Shown one piece after another: positions 1 through 8,627 of a stretch of DNA of 64,000 nucleotides. The notes below the pieces were generated by a model. That model did no database searches. It was not told where the DNA came from and saw only the letters and a program-made list of their open reading frames with translations. Every line of letters begins with the position of its first letter. Within the stretch, counting starts at the first letter, position 1. The position numbers and the translations under genes were made by a program. Source of the DNA: Francisella sp. SYW-9 (GTDB lineage Bacteria; Pseudomonadota; Gammaproteobacteria; Francisellales; Francisellaceae); assembly GCF_008711465.1 (NCBI RefSeq), contig NZ_VXKQ01000009.1:208674-272673 (forward strand). Reading direction: 5' to 3'.

Positions 1-207
1 TTTATAAAAGATATATGTTCAGAAAATATCTGTGTAGATATTTTTTTAGATACAACAAGTATTGAGCTTTTTGTTAATAAAGGTCAAGAGTCTATCTCAA
101 TGAGATTTGAACGCTCCAGCAACATAAAAGATGCTATGAGGATTAAAGCTTCAGATCAAAAAAACCTAATCATCAAATTATATGAACTAAATTCAATATG
201 GCAATAA
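1..207 (+). CDS. GH32 sucrose hydrolase, C-terminal end (partial)
   Basis: The window opens inside a reading frame that runs from base 1 to a TAA at 205-207, so only about the last 68 residues are visible. The stretch LDTTSIELFVNKGQ matches the conserved C-terminal beta-sandwich signature of glycoside hydrolase family 32 (sucrose-6-phosphate hydrolase, invertase, levanase), in which a short acidic/serine segment is followed by ELFVN-G-E and a met-rich strand. The catalytic five-bladed propeller domain lies outside the window. An MFS carrier starts 18 bases downstream on the same strand, which suggests a sucrose or fructan uptake and hydrolysis operon. Family call is fairly sure; exact substrate is not. 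Confidence 0.75.
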   Translation, partial: FIKDICSENICVDIFLDTTSIELFVNKGQESISMRFERSSNIKDAMRIKASDQKNLIIKLYELNSIWQ

Positions 208-225
208 AAACTAGAGAGAGTACAA

Positions 226-1455
226 ATGGCATCAATTAATACAAATAATCAATTATCAACATTCACCGTTCCAGAAAATTTAATACTAAAGGCTGTGAGC
301 ATTTGTTTCTTCGCAGCATTTATTACAGGAGGTTTTGGGGCAATACTTGGGTTAGTATCACCACAGATATCTAGTCATTATGGCGTTAATGTTTCTCATA
401 TTGTTTATATTGATGTTTTAAATATATTAGGCCTTTTGGTAGGTAATGCTTTAAGTTCAAAAACAATGAGCTCTTTGGGTTGTAGAAACACCCTGCTAAT
501 TGCCTTAGTAATTGGTCTAATTGCACAATTTACTATCGCTGCTGGATTTCCTTTATATGTCTATGCTATTTGTGCTCTTTTAAATGGTACTTGCGTGGGC
601 TTTTTGGTACCAGCTGTTAGCCAAACAATCCATGCAGCATATACAAAAACTGGTAAAAGTGAATCACGCTTAAATGTTTTAAACTTTTTCTTTGGTGCCG
701 GCTCGGCATTTGTGCCTTTTGTCGGTGGTCATATAGTTGAGCAATTCTCTTGGCGTGCGGTGTTTATCGGTATGGGCTGTTTATATTTGATCCTATTTAT
801 TATTATCTTTTTATCAAAATTTGAAGAAAAAGCGGCTGTAACTATTAGTGATGATCTAGTTGATGAATCTGATACTGCTAAACCAAAACTTTTAAATATA
901 AGTGTAGTTCTAATCGCACTTGCTATAATGATTTATGTATATATTGAGTATATTGTTTCATATTGGTTCTCTCCATATTTACAAGAAGCTAAACATGTAA
1001 GTGTTACAGATGTTGGACTAGTTATCGGTCTATTTTGGGGGATTATCGCTATTTCTAGATTAATAGTAGGACTATTTGTACTTACAAAAATTAAGCCTGC
1101 TGTTTATATTATGATTAGCTCATTTATTACTCTAGTTGGTTTTATAATATTCTTAATTGCTAATAGTCTTACAGGGTTTATCATAGGTGGTATCGTACTT
1201 GGTTTTGGTTGTGCTGCAATGTTTCCAACACTTCTTGGGTACGGTATTAATAATGCAAATTACTCTAGTCCAAAGATCTCCTCTTTTTTAATAATGTCAG
1301 GCTCTATAGGTGCTTCGATCTGCCTATTTATCTCAGGATTCCTAGGTCAACATATCGACAAGCAAGTACCTATAATTCTTGGACCTATACTTTGTGTGAT
1401 TATAATTGTTTTAGTATTTACCGTATATGTAAGAAACAAAAAAGTTTCTAGCTAA
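226..1455 (+). CDS. MFS transporter, probable sugar carrier (TsgA/FucP-like)
   Basis: A 409-residue protein with about 12 hydrophobic segments, a cytoplasmic N terminus of about 20 residues and an acidic central loop around residues 205-225 separating two six-helix halves, as in the major facilitator superfamily. It resembles the FucP/TsgA branch rather than drug pumps. It starts 18 bases after the stop of the GH32 hydrolase, behind a GAGAG ribosome-binding site, so the two are likely one operon and the carrier probably brings in the hydrolase's sugar. Substrate is inferred only from this neighbour. It ends 4 bases before the convergent membrane-protein gene. Confidence 0.75.
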   Translation: MASINTNNQLSTFTVPENLILKAVSICFFAAFITGGFGAILGLVSPQISSHYGVNVSHIVYIDVLNILGLLVGNALSSKTMSSLGCRNTLLIALVIGLIAQFTIAAGFPLYVYAICALLNGTCVGFLVPAVSQTIHAAYTKTGKSESRLNVLNFFFGAGSAFVPFVGGHIVEQFSWRAVFIGMGCLYLILFIIIFLSKFEEKAAVTISDDLVDESDTAKPKLLNISVVLIALAIMIYVYIEYIVSYWFSPYLQEAKHVSVTDVGLVIGLFWGIIAISRLIVGLFVLTKIKPAVYIMISSFITLVGFIIFLIANSLTGFIIGGIVLGFGCAAMFPTLLGYGINNANYSSPKISSFLIMSGSIGASICLFISGFLGQHIDKQVPIILGPILCVIIIVLVFTVYVRNKKVSS

Positions 1456-1459
1456 ATAA

Positions 1460-1921
1460 CTATACTGCTTGATATATAACAGGAGTAAGCCAAAATAATA
1501 ATCCTAACATTAAAACTCCTCTCATTGCATTTTTTCTACTAGGGTTCTTATACTTTAGAAAATCCCATGTATGAATAATAGCGGATAAGCTAAAAAATAC
1601 TAGACAACAAAGAAGTATCGTCGCATCGGCATATACTCCCCAGTTTTTTAGATAAATAAAAACACCTACTAATGCAACTGCCAAACTATTTGCTCCTGAC
1701 TGTAACTGGTATGAGTGGTTAGTCTCTCTTGCTAATGATTTTGCTGATTCTTGACCAAAAAATATGCCTTCTATCCCAGAAAGTCCTGACATTGCCAAAA
1801 CTACTATCAGCGTATCATAATGTAATACTTCAACAGCATTATCTTTGTATATATATGAAACAGAAAAACCTCCAATAACTATAATACTTATTCGCAGGAC
1901 CTCTATAATTTTTGAAACCAT
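1460..1921 (-). CDS. DUF6790-like small integral membrane protein
   Basis: A 153-residue protein with four predicted membrane segments (about residues 7-25, 36-52, 78-92 and 97-150 in two helices). It contains [13 protein letters not shown] and a later HTWDF motif, which I associate with the uncharacterised DUF6790 membrane family. It is convergent with the MFS gene and divergent from dtd, so it is probably monocistronic. No function is known; a role in membrane or stress physiology would be guesswork. Confidence 0.6.
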   Translation of the reverse strand: MVSKIIEVLRISIIVIGGFSVSYIYKDNAVEVLHYDTLIVVLAMSGLSGIEGIFFGQESAKSLARETNHSYQLQSGANSLAVALVGVFIYLKNWGVYADATILLCCLVFFSLSAIIHTWDFLKYKNPSRKNAMRGVLMLGLLFWLTPVIYQAV

Positions 1922-2074
1922 ATGTTTTATAACCTAACTTTTCTCCCTTTTGAAAAACTTTATCCTATTACAGTATCTAGTTCAAATGAACTAAACTATC
2001 TTTATAAACATTATATTGTCTGGGATATTTTTTTGATACAATCTAAAACTGTTTATAAGACAAATATTTTTAAA

Positions 2075-2512
2075 ATGCTTAGTATAATTCAAAGAGTCTG
2101 TTGTGCAAATGTAATTGTAGAGCAGCAAAAAGTTGCTGATATAAACAAAGGTATATTAGCCCTAGTATGTGTTGAAAAAGAAGATACTCACCAAAACTTT
2201 GAGAAGATGGCTGAGAAAACCCTTAAATACCGTATATTTGAAGATGATGCTGGTAAAATGAATTTATCTCTTAGAGATATCCAAGGAGAAATAATTCTTG
2301 TACCGCAATTTACTTTAGCTGCGAATACTCGTAATGGTAATAGACCTAGTTTTAGTGATGGCTGCCCTCCTAATATTGCAAAAGGTAAATTTGAAGAGTT
2401 TCAAGAAATCTTTAAGAGCAAATATGAAAAAGTTCAATCTGGAATATTTGGCGCTGATATGAAAGTATCTCTAACTAATGATGGACCAGTAACTTTTAGT
2501 TTTAAGATTTAG
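2075..2512 (+). CDS. dtd: D-aminoacyl-tRNA deacylase
   Basis: Hydrolyses D-amino acids mis-attached to tRNA, including D-Tyr-tRNA, in the cytoplasm. The ATG at 2075 gives 145 residues, the normal DTD length; the frame stays open upstream to 1922 but those 51 extra codons have no family counterpart. The signature [18 protein letters not shown] contains the active-site SQFTL-type loop (here PQFTL; the usual Ser is Pro) and the C-terminal NDGPVT segment is the second catalytic motif. The Ser-to-Pro change in the first motif is worth noting, since the usual motif is SQxTL, although the rest of the protein is typical. It follows a divergent membrane-protein gene. Confidence 0.9.
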   Translation: MLSIIQRVCCANVIVEQQKVADINKGILALVCVEKEDTHQNFEKMAEKTLKYRIFEDDAGKMNLSLRDIQGEIILVPQFTLAANTRNGNRPSFSDGCPPNIAKGKFEEFQEIFKSKYEKVQSGIFGADMKVSLTNDGPVTFSFKI

Positions 2513-2595
2513 TAATTAGTAAAACTATAGATGACTTGCTTCTTATAGAAAAATAAATGCACATTAGCGATTAGTAATTTCAAAAATGAATAATA

Positions 2596-2736
2596 AGAAA
2601 ATAAAACTGTTTGAACAATGTGAGTTTTTTTATTTTCTATTTATTTTGAATTACGTTAGCGTAGTGCTAGGCAGTTTTGCATACTTTTTCTACTATGAAA
2701 AAAGTATGTCGCTATAGCTTACAGAGTAAGCAGCGA
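2596..2736. repeat. Cluster of three hairpins between dtd and tyrA
   Basis: Three stem-loops lie in 140 bases. The first has a perfect 10-bp stem (2596-2605 with 2629-2638) and could terminate dtd. The second pairs CATACTTTTTC (2680-2690) with GAAAAAAGTATG (2697-2708) around a 6-base loop. The third pairs TCGCT/AGCGA (2709-2713, 2732-2736) and GCTTAC/GTAAGC (2717-2722, 2726-2731) around a 3-base loop and ends 26 bases before the tyrA start. The dense palindromic structure resembles a dispersed REP-type element; an RNA-level control element for tyrA is the alternative. Confidence 0.45.
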
Positions 2737-2762
2737 AAAAATTAAAATTAAGGATTTTAAAA

Positions 2763-3599
2763 ATGCAAAAAAGAATTTGTATAATTGGTGGTAATGGTGA
2801 AATGGGTCAGATGACTCAAAACATCTTTAGTAAGTTTTTACCTGAATATACTCTAACTATTTTTGGTCAAAGCGATTGGCAAAACCCTAAGCAAAAACTT
2901 GCTAATCAAGATATTGTAGTACTATCAGTACCAATATATATGACCGAGGAGATTATAAAAAAAACTATACCTTATCTTTCTGAGGGAACTATCTTAGCAG
3001 ACTATACTAGTATTAAAAAAGAGCCTCTAGATAGTATGTTAGCGAACTATGACGGTCCTGTTGTCGGTCTGCATCCAATCTTTGGTCCAACTATTAGCTC
3101 ACCTGATAATCAAGTAATTGTAGTCTGTGATGGTAAACAACAAGATAAATATCAATACTTTATCGATGATCTAGCCAGAATTGGCTTTAGTATAGAAAAA
3201 ATGACTGCCGAAGAGCATGATGAAGCTATGACATTTATCCAAGGTATTGAGCATTTTAGTGTGTACTGCCTAGGGTTATTTCTTAAGCACAAAAATGTTG
3301 ATATCCAAAAAATGCTAAAGTTAGCTAGCCCTGTATATAAGATGGAGCTTAATATTGTTGGTAGGCTTTTTAGTCAGGGTCCTGGACTATATGCTGATAT
3401 TATTATGTCTGATAAACAAAGACAACAGACTATCGCCGAATTCGCGGATTTTGTAAACTCTAATGCTGAAAAAGTCTCTGATGGTGATAAGCAAACTTTT
3501 ATCGAGAATTTTAAAGCTGTTAAAGAGTGGATGGGAGATTTTGCTCCTCAGTCATATAAAAATACAGATAAGCTACTGCTTAAAAAGAAAGGCTATTGA
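2763..3599 (+). CDS. tyrA: Prephenate dehydrogenase
   Basis: Oxidative decarboxylation of prephenate to 4-hydroxyphenylpyruvate in tyrosine biosynthesis, NAD-dependent and cytoplasmic. The 278-residue protein starts with a Rossmann motif (IIGGNGEMGQM, residues 7-17) like the dehydrogenase half of E. coli TyrA, has LSVPIYMTEEII and the substrate-site motif GLHPIFGP near residues 99-106. There is no fused chorismate mutase domain, so the mutase must be elsewhere. An AAGGATTTTAAAA leader gives a suitable ribosome-binding site. The upstream hairpin cluster may affect expression. Confidence 0.88.
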   Translation: MQKRICIIGGNGEMGQMTQNIFSKFLPEYTLTIFGQSDWQNPKQKLANQDIVVLSVPIYMTEEIIKKTIPYLSEGTILADYTSIKKEPLDSMLANYDGPVVGLHPIFGPTISSPDNQVIVVCDGKQQDKYQYFIDDLARIGFSIEKMTAEEHDEAMTFIQGIEHFSVYCLGLFLKHKNVDIQKMLKLASPVYKMELNIVGRLFSQGPGLYADIIMSDKQRQQTIAEFADFVNSNAEKVSDGDKQTFIENFKAVKEWMGDFAPQSYKNTDKLLLKKKGY

Positions 3600-3752
3600 T
3601 GCCTGATTTTCATAATACTATTGATCTAAAAATATTCTAGAAAACCTCTACTTTCTAAAGTGACTTATTTTACTTCATTTTAAGATTAATACTTATACTT
3701 CTCTTAAAAAATCAAATGTTAAATTTCACAAGTTAGATACTTTGCTAAGTTA

Positions 3753-4745
3753 TTAATAAATTCCTCCCCTGAGGGCTCCAGCAAAAGTTGCTCCATAGAA
3801 ATTTTTATAAGAATCTGGTAATTTCCGACTATTTGGCATAGATAGCCATAGCCTAAGAAGTAACCTTTTTCTTTTTTCATCTATATGATCTTCAAATGCT
3901 GAACGAGCATGTAAAATAGTAAAATTATTTATAAAAAGCATATCACCAGGTTGTAAGAGAAATTTCCATGATAGTTTTTTTAATACACTATCTAGGTAAT
4001 CTAAAGCCTCTACCTGCTTGTCAGATAAAATAGCCAATTTATTATCAATATTATACTTATTCTCAATAAACGCCCGTAGATACTGACAAACTAATTTTCC
4101 ATTCTCTATTGCAAAGATAGGTCGTTCACTACACTCTTGCTTAACCCATTTTGGTGTTATATAAGGAAAAGGTTTCAATAGAACATTAAGTAAATCTGGC
4201 CTATTTTGTGATATATGGTGATAAGCATGTATTGAGCTTACTAAAGAATTTTCCCCTCCACGCTTAGCTTGATTATAACATAAAAAGCCAATAACATCAG
4301 ATACATCTGTATGAAAGCCTAGTTCATCTTTATTTCTTGGCCCACGTCCTTTACCATCTAAACTTTCTCCTAAATCCTTAATATCCATCATATATTGTCG
4401 ACTAGCTGATTGTGAAATAGGAGTTCCAAAATGAATTCCTAACCCCCAAAAAATAATTCTAATTTCAAATAAATTAAACTCATTTATTGGAAATTTATTA
4501 ATTTTAACAACACCTAAACCATCTTCTAACTCCTTAGAAAAGTCTGAAATTTTATATGATAATTTAGGTATAGGAAAATCAGTGACTTTTAGATAGGTTA
4601 AATCTTTTTTGGTTTGAACTGCTCTTTTAAGTGCATATTTTAGTTCTTGAATATCACTAGAATCTAAAGAATATTCTATTGCTCGTTCTGAAATACTATT
4701 TTCAGTAAATAAATTAGAAGTATTTTTAATATTTCTGTCACTCAT
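3753..4745 (-). CDS. TauD/TfdA-family Fe(II)/2-oxoglutarate dioxygenase
   Basis: A 330-residue protein with the facial triad of the family: H145 and D147 in GFHTDVSD and H279 in ILHARSAF, plus an arginine-rich strand (LLLRLWLSMP near residue 298) that would bind 2-oxoglutarate. Members hydroxylate sulfonates, amino acids, carnitine precursors or secondary metabolites; nothing here fixes the substrate. The long N-terminal region (about 70 residues) and the tail GATFAGALRGG are like clavaminate-synthase-type members. It stands alone on the minus strand; the region 3600-3752 holds no gene. Confidence 0.75.
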   Translation of the reverse strand: MSDRNIKNTSNLFTENSISERAIEYSLDSSDIQELKYALKRAVQTKKDLTYLKVTDFPIPKLSYKISDFSKELEDGLGVVKINKFPINEFNLFEIRIIFWGLGIHFGTPISQSASRQYMMDIKDLGESLDGKGRGPRNKDELGFHTDVSDVIGFLCYNQAKRGGENSLVSSIHAYHHISQNRPDLLNVLLKPFPYITPKWVKQECSERPIFAIENGKLVCQYLRAFIENKYNIDNKLAILSDKQVEALDYLDSVLKKLSWKFLLQPGDMLFINNFTILHARSAFEDHIDEKRKRLLLRLWLSMPNSRKLPDSYKNFYGATFAGALRGGIY

Positions 4746-4963
4746 AATAACCTCGTTTTATAAAATAGCCTAATCAATAACTAAAAAACCTATATAAAAA
4801 TAGTATATCGATCAAAGTGCTGTATCTGTAACAAGATGATACATAAATTTATGAATTTTATATTAAAGAAACAGCTTAAGGGCTTAAAGAGTATATTGCT
4901 AAGGATTATGTAACAGGTATAATGAGATTCACTAAATATAAGTTATATAAAAAGGAAACTTCT

Positions 4964-5887
4964 ATGAAAAGTAATATAGTTACTTTTTCTATTTTAATTT
5001 TAGCACTACTTTTATTCATAGCAGTTCAAGATCTTAAAATGCTTAGTTTGATTGGCATAGCTTTTTTACTAGGTCTTAGACATGGTTTTGATGCTGACCA
5101 TATAGTTGCCATAGATAATGTAACTAGGCAACTAATAACTCAAAATAGGGCAAATTTTAAAACTGGGTTATTTTTTGCCCTAGGTCATTCAACAATTGTA
5201 TTTTTGCTTACTCTACTAATAATTATAGGCTTTAGCTTTGCTAGTATCGAAAAAACTAGTGCTTTGGATATTGGTGCATTCTTTGGAACTATTGTATCAG
5301 CGATATTTCTCCTACTAACAGGGACAATGAGTCTCATCTCGCTAAAGAATCTCCTAAAAAATAAAAACTCTTCAACACATGATCATACCTCAAACTCGAT
5401 ATTATCAAAGCTTTTCAGACCTTTAATAAAAGTAATAGATAGACCATATAAAATGTATTTTGTTGGCTTTTTATTTGGTTTAGGTTTTGATACTGCTACT
5501 GAGATTGCTCTTTTAGGCATGGCTGCAGCAAATATCCTAAACGGCTTATCTATTTGGTATGTTATACTTTTACCTCTCTCATTTGCTCTTGGTATGATTA
5601 TAGTTGACTCTATAGATGCTGGGTTGATGTCAAAAGTCTTGAGCTTCAACTCAAAAGAACACAGATTTTATCATTATAACATTATAATATTGTCTATTGT
5701 GGTAACTGCTGCGTACATTATCGCGCTAGTTGAACTACTTGGGTTATTAAATACAAATGTAGCAACAATTAATCTAATTACAGACTTTATCGGTAATAAC
5801 TCTCCTATTATTGGATTTAGCTTAGTTACTATCTTCTCTATATTTTTTATGTTTAAATTTGCAAATGGGTATTCAAAAAGAAAATAA
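4964..5887 (+). CDS. NiCoT-family nickel/cobalt transporter
   Basis: High-affinity Ni2+/Co2+ uptake across the inner membrane. The diagnostic H-X4-DH motif is present (RHGFDADHIVAIDN) in the second membrane segment, together with LGFDTATEIAL, the second NiCoT signature. Eight membrane helices are predicted. I chose the ATG at 4964, preceded by AAAGGA at the right distance, giving 307 residues; an in-frame ATG at 4922 lacks a ribosome-binding site and would add 14 polar residues. Its neighbour downstream is a hydrogenase-maturation-type protease, so the metal is more likely nickel than cobalt. Confidence 0.85.
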   Translation: MKSNIVTFSILILALLLFIAVQDLKMLSLIGIAFLLGLRHGFDADHIVAIDNVTRQLITQNRANFKTGLFFALGHSTIVFLLTLLIIIGFSFASIEKTSALDIGAFFGTIVSAIFLLLTGTMSLISLKNLLKNKNSSTHDHTSNSILSKLFRPLIKVIDRPYKMYFVGFLFGLGFDTATEIALLGMAAANILNGLSIWYVILLPLSFALGMIIVDSIDAGLMSKVLSFNSKEHRFYHYNIIILSIVVTAAYIIALVELLGLLNTNVATINLITDFIGNNSPIIGFSLVTIFSIFFMFKFANGYSKRK

Positions 5888-5903
5888 TCAAACTTAAAAT
5901 AAG

Positions 5904-5984
5904 CCCGTCATGCTGAATTTATTTCAGCATCTCACGACAAGTATAAATCATATTGAGATCCTGAAACAAGTTCAGGATGACTTA
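5904..5984. repeat. REP/MITE-like inverted repeat (TCATGCTGAA type)
   Basis: GTCATGCTGAATTTATTTCAGCATCTC at one end is matched in inverted orientation by GAGATCCTGAAACAAGTTCAGGATGAC at the other, each end itself being a short palindrome (GCTGAA/TTCAGC and CCTGAA/TTCAGG). This arrangement is typical of a small non-autonomous palindromic element seen in many proteobacteria. It fills the gap between the nickel transporter and the protease gene and could form a large hairpin in the transcript. Confidence 0.65.
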
Positions 5985-6001
5985 TATTATAAAGGTAAAA
6001 A

Positions 6002-6466
6002 ATGAAACAAAAAACTCTAATACTTGGAATTGGCTCTCCCTTTGCAGATGATCAGTTTGGCTGGTTTGTCGCAGATAAACTTGTTGAGATTATGAAAGAA
6101 AAAAACATCCAAAATGTAACTGTAGAAAGTGCTGATAGGCCGGGATTAAACTTACTGACATATCTAGATAGAGACTATGATAAAGTTATCCTTATAGATG
6201 CTGTATATGCCAAAGTTGAACCTGGAACAGAGTTCTACTTTAAAACAAAAGATATTCTAAGTTTTAGTGGCTTTCTATCTTCACATAGTGTTGGCGTTGC
6301 GCCATCTTTAGCATTAGCTGATGCTATTGGTATCGATATTAGCAACGTTGAGTTTTATGGTGTAGAAGGTCAAAGAATCTTTGAAAAAGATGAAATAGTT
6401 TCTAATGTGGTTAGTAATAAAATAGATCTAATGGTAGAAAATATTATTAAGAAATTAGGTAAATGA
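6002..6466 (+). CDS. Hydrogenase maturation protease (HyaD/HycI/HupD family)
   Basis: Family members clip the C-terminal tail of the [NiFe]-hydrogenase large subunit after nickel insertion. The 154-residue protein has the N-terminal GIGSPFADD motif, with D17 at the position of the nickel-binding Glu16 of HybD, a second acidic ligand at D66 (LIDAV) and the histidine ligand at H95 (SSHSVGV). All three metal ligands are therefore present. It follows a nickel transporter, separated only by a palindromic repeat, which supports a nickel connection. No hydrogenase or Hyp gene is in the window, so the client protein is unknown. Confidence 0.75.
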   Translation: MKQKTLILGIGSPFADDQFGWFVADKLVEIMKEKNIQNVTVESADRPGLNLLTYLDRDYDKVILIDAVYAKVEPGTEFYFKTKDILSFSGFLSSHSVGVAPSLALADAIGIDISNVEFYGVEGQRIFEKDEIVSNVVSNKIDLMVENIIKKLGK

Positions 6467-6470
6467 CATA

Positions 6471-7541
6471 TTAATTTTCAATACAAGAATTTTTTTTAAG
6501 ACGCGCACGCTCAACTTGCGTTAGTACAGCAACCTCATCAAATACTGTCCACTCTTGATAGATCTTACCATTAACTATCTGATAATGACTTTCTCCAATA
6601 ATTAAAATATCTTCATTAGTTGCTGGTCCAAACATACCAAGATGAGTATGCTTACCAACTAAGCTCCAACGTACTGCAACATCGGTGTTTGAAGTCGGTG
6701 AATTAGAACAAACATAATCAATTGAAAAATTCAGATCGGATAATGTACTTAAAATTTCTATATAAAACTGTAAGATCTCAGTATGTCCATTTAACTGGCG
6801 CTTTCTTGTTGTATATAAGCGTGCATCTTCTGCATAAGCTAAGAAAATATCTCCAAATAATTTAGCATTCCAAACATTTTGTAATATGCTCCTTACAAGC
6901 CCTTCTGGATTAGAGTCTTCGTAGACAACTGGTGATCTAGGCTTACTTGCAGAACCTTTTAGACGCTTGATTTCTGATTCAAACCATTGTCTTGTTGCAC
7001 TATCTTGCTCACTTAAAGCATTTTTTTTAGCTACCTCAATTGGGTCATAACCAAGCTGCTGGCATAGAGCATAATTATCCCTAACAAGCCATTCTTCAAT
7101 AATTTGGTTATCTTTAACAATACAATGAGCTATAACGTGAATAACAGCTTTTTTTCCAGTAGCAGGTCCATACTCACTATCTCCAAGATTTGTCATATGA
7201 GTACTTATTAGGTGAGATGAGTGATAGCCTTCATTATCATCTCCTCCCCAAATTATATTATCTGCATGTAACGTACGGTCAGGAAAAGATGCTAATGTCT
7301 TAATGGTATTCTCTGTTACAACTTTATAGCCTGCACAGACGCCTGCCAAAGTATATACGGGACAGTCCTCAGAATAGTAGTCATAGCATAAGCCTATCTG
7401 TTTACCTTCCCATATTCTGTATGTGATTCTTTTTATATAATCTACGATATCAGTAAATTCACTATCAAAACCTTTCATGCTTGTAGTTTGATTATTTTCA
7501 GACTTAGCATTATCAAAATGTCCTTGTAATCTATTATCCAT
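6471..7541 (-). CDS. Double-domain SnoaL/NTF2-like protein
   Basis: A 356-residue protein made of two SnoaL-like (NTF2 fold) domains, about residues 25-170 and 205-345. Each half shows the same pattern: a start helix, a strand with Y-x-E/D-D (YSEDCPVYT; YAEDARLYT), and a closing strand ending in EEWLVRDNYAL or QEWTVFDEVAV. SnoaL domains act as ester cyclases, isomerases or small-ligand binding folds. A related protein (8628-9644) lies in the same cluster across an SDR gene. It is divergent from the SDR gene; the 282-base gap between them probably holds both promoters. Role inferred only as part of a catabolic cluster. Confidence 0.65.
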   Translation of the reverse strand: MDNRLQGHFDNAKSENNQTTSMKGFDSEFTDIVDYIKRITYRIWEGKQIGLCYDYYSEDCPVYTLAGVCAGYKVVTENTIKTLASFPDRTLHADNIIWGGDDNEGYHSSHLISTHMTNLGDSEYGPATGKKAVIHVIAHCIVKDNQIIEEWLVRDNYALCQQLGYDPIEVAKKNALSEQDSATRQWFESEIKRLKGSASKPRSPVVYEDSNPEGLVRSILQNVWNAKLFGDIFLAYAEDARLYTTRKRQLNGHTEILQFYIEILSTLSDLNFSIDYVCSNSPTSNTDVAVRWSLVGKHTHLGMFGPATNEDILIIGESHYQIVNGKIYQEWTVFDEVAVLTQVERARLKKNSCIEN

Positions 7542-7823
7542 TTTATCTCCTTGTTTGTATCACTTACCAATAAATCAGTTTATCTAAACAGATTAGACTG
7601 CTTGTAATAGCTGTTTTAAACTTTGAAATTCTGAACTCGGGCGAGCATTGAATATACAATAATTACTTTAATTAAGTTTAGTCTTCTAAATAGCTAACAT
7701 CAACAATGTTTATAGTAGAAAATACACGTTATAAATAAGAAAAAAATATTGCTATTTACTGTTTCAGATTAGCCTTATTTAAAGTAAAGTAAACTTCACA
7801 AATCATTAAACTTTTAGTTTATA

Positions 7824-8585
7824 ATGTCATATTCAAATTTTCCCTTTAATCAAAACTTACTCAACAACAAAATAGCTCTTGTCACAGGTGCTGGAAAAGG
7901 TATAGGAAAAGCTTGTGCTTTATCATTAAGCCAGGCAGGAGCAACCGTTATTGCTATTGCTAGAACTCAAAGTGACTTAGACAAACTTTCAGCTGAATCT
8001 GATGGAAAAATTAAAACACTATCAATAGATGGAACTAGTGATGAGTTTATAGACTATATAAATAGGCTAGACAGCGTTGATATCCTTGTAAATAATATGG
8101 GTTCAAATATCCCCAAACCTTTCTTAGATATCACAAATCAAGAGCTCGATAAATTACTAAACCTTAATGTAAGATCTCTATATACGATCACCCAGGCTGT
8201 CGTAAAGAAAATGTTAGAGAATAATACTCAAGGTAGTATTATTAACATTTCATCGCAAATGGGACATATTGGAGCTCCTAATAGAACTGTTTACTGTGCA
8301 ACAAAACATGCTGTTGAAGGACTAACCAAGTCTTTAGCTATTGAACTAGCTAAGAATGAAATTAGAGTAAATAGTATAGCCCCAACTTTTATAGAAACAC
8401 CATTGATAAAACCTATGCTTACTGACCCTAAATTTAAAGAATATGTTATGAATAACATCCCTTTAGGAAAGCTAGCAACTATAGAAGATGTCGCTTATGC
8501 AACAGTATATTTAGCTAGTAATATTCTAGCTAAGTCTGTAACAGGATCTTGTATGAAAGTAGATGGTGGATGGACCGCCCAATAA
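7824..8585 (+). CDS. Short-chain dehydrogenase/reductase (SDR)
   Basis: A 253-residue classical SDR. Seen directly: cofactor motif TGAGKGIG (residues 21-28), NNMG (91-94, usual NNAG), active-site S143/S144, Y157 and K161 (YCATK), and the structural PTFIETP loop. It should oxidise or reduce an alcohol/ketone with NAD(P). It is the only plus-strand gene in the catabolic cluster, sitting between the two SnoaL-domain genes, and is convergent with the second. No clear ribosome-binding site precedes the ATG. The substrate is unknown; sugar, polyol or oxo-acid reductases are nearest in style. Confidence 0.8.
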   Translation: MSYSNFPFNQNLLNNKIALVTGAGKGIGKACALSLSQAGATVIAIARTQSDLDKLSAESDGKIKTLSIDGTSDEFIDYINRLDSVDILVNNMGSNIPKPFLDITNQELDKLLNLNVRSLYTITQAVVKKMLENNTQGSIINISSQMGHIGAPNRTVYCATKHAVEGLTKSLAIELAKNEIRVNSIAPTFIETPLIKPMLTDPKFKEYVMNNIPLGKLATIEDVAYATVYLASNILAKSVTGSCMKVDGGWTAQ

Positions 8586-8627
8586 GAAAAACCTTTTAAT
8601 AAATTTACTTTAGAAAATCTTAGATTT

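Noticed and set aside
1922..2074. Longer DTD reading frame starting at 1922
   Set aside because: Would add 51 residues without family counterpart; the ATG at 2075 gives the standard 145-residue enzyme.
5383..5649. 88-codon minus-strand ORF inside the nickel transporter gene
   Set aside because: Lies wholly within a well-supported plus-strand gene and its product is only the reverse reading of membrane-helix codons.
7590..7690. Possible sixth AraC-type site (TAGTCT at 7679 and AGTCTAATC at about 7590 on minus)
   Set aside because: Neither half-site has a partner at 21 bases.
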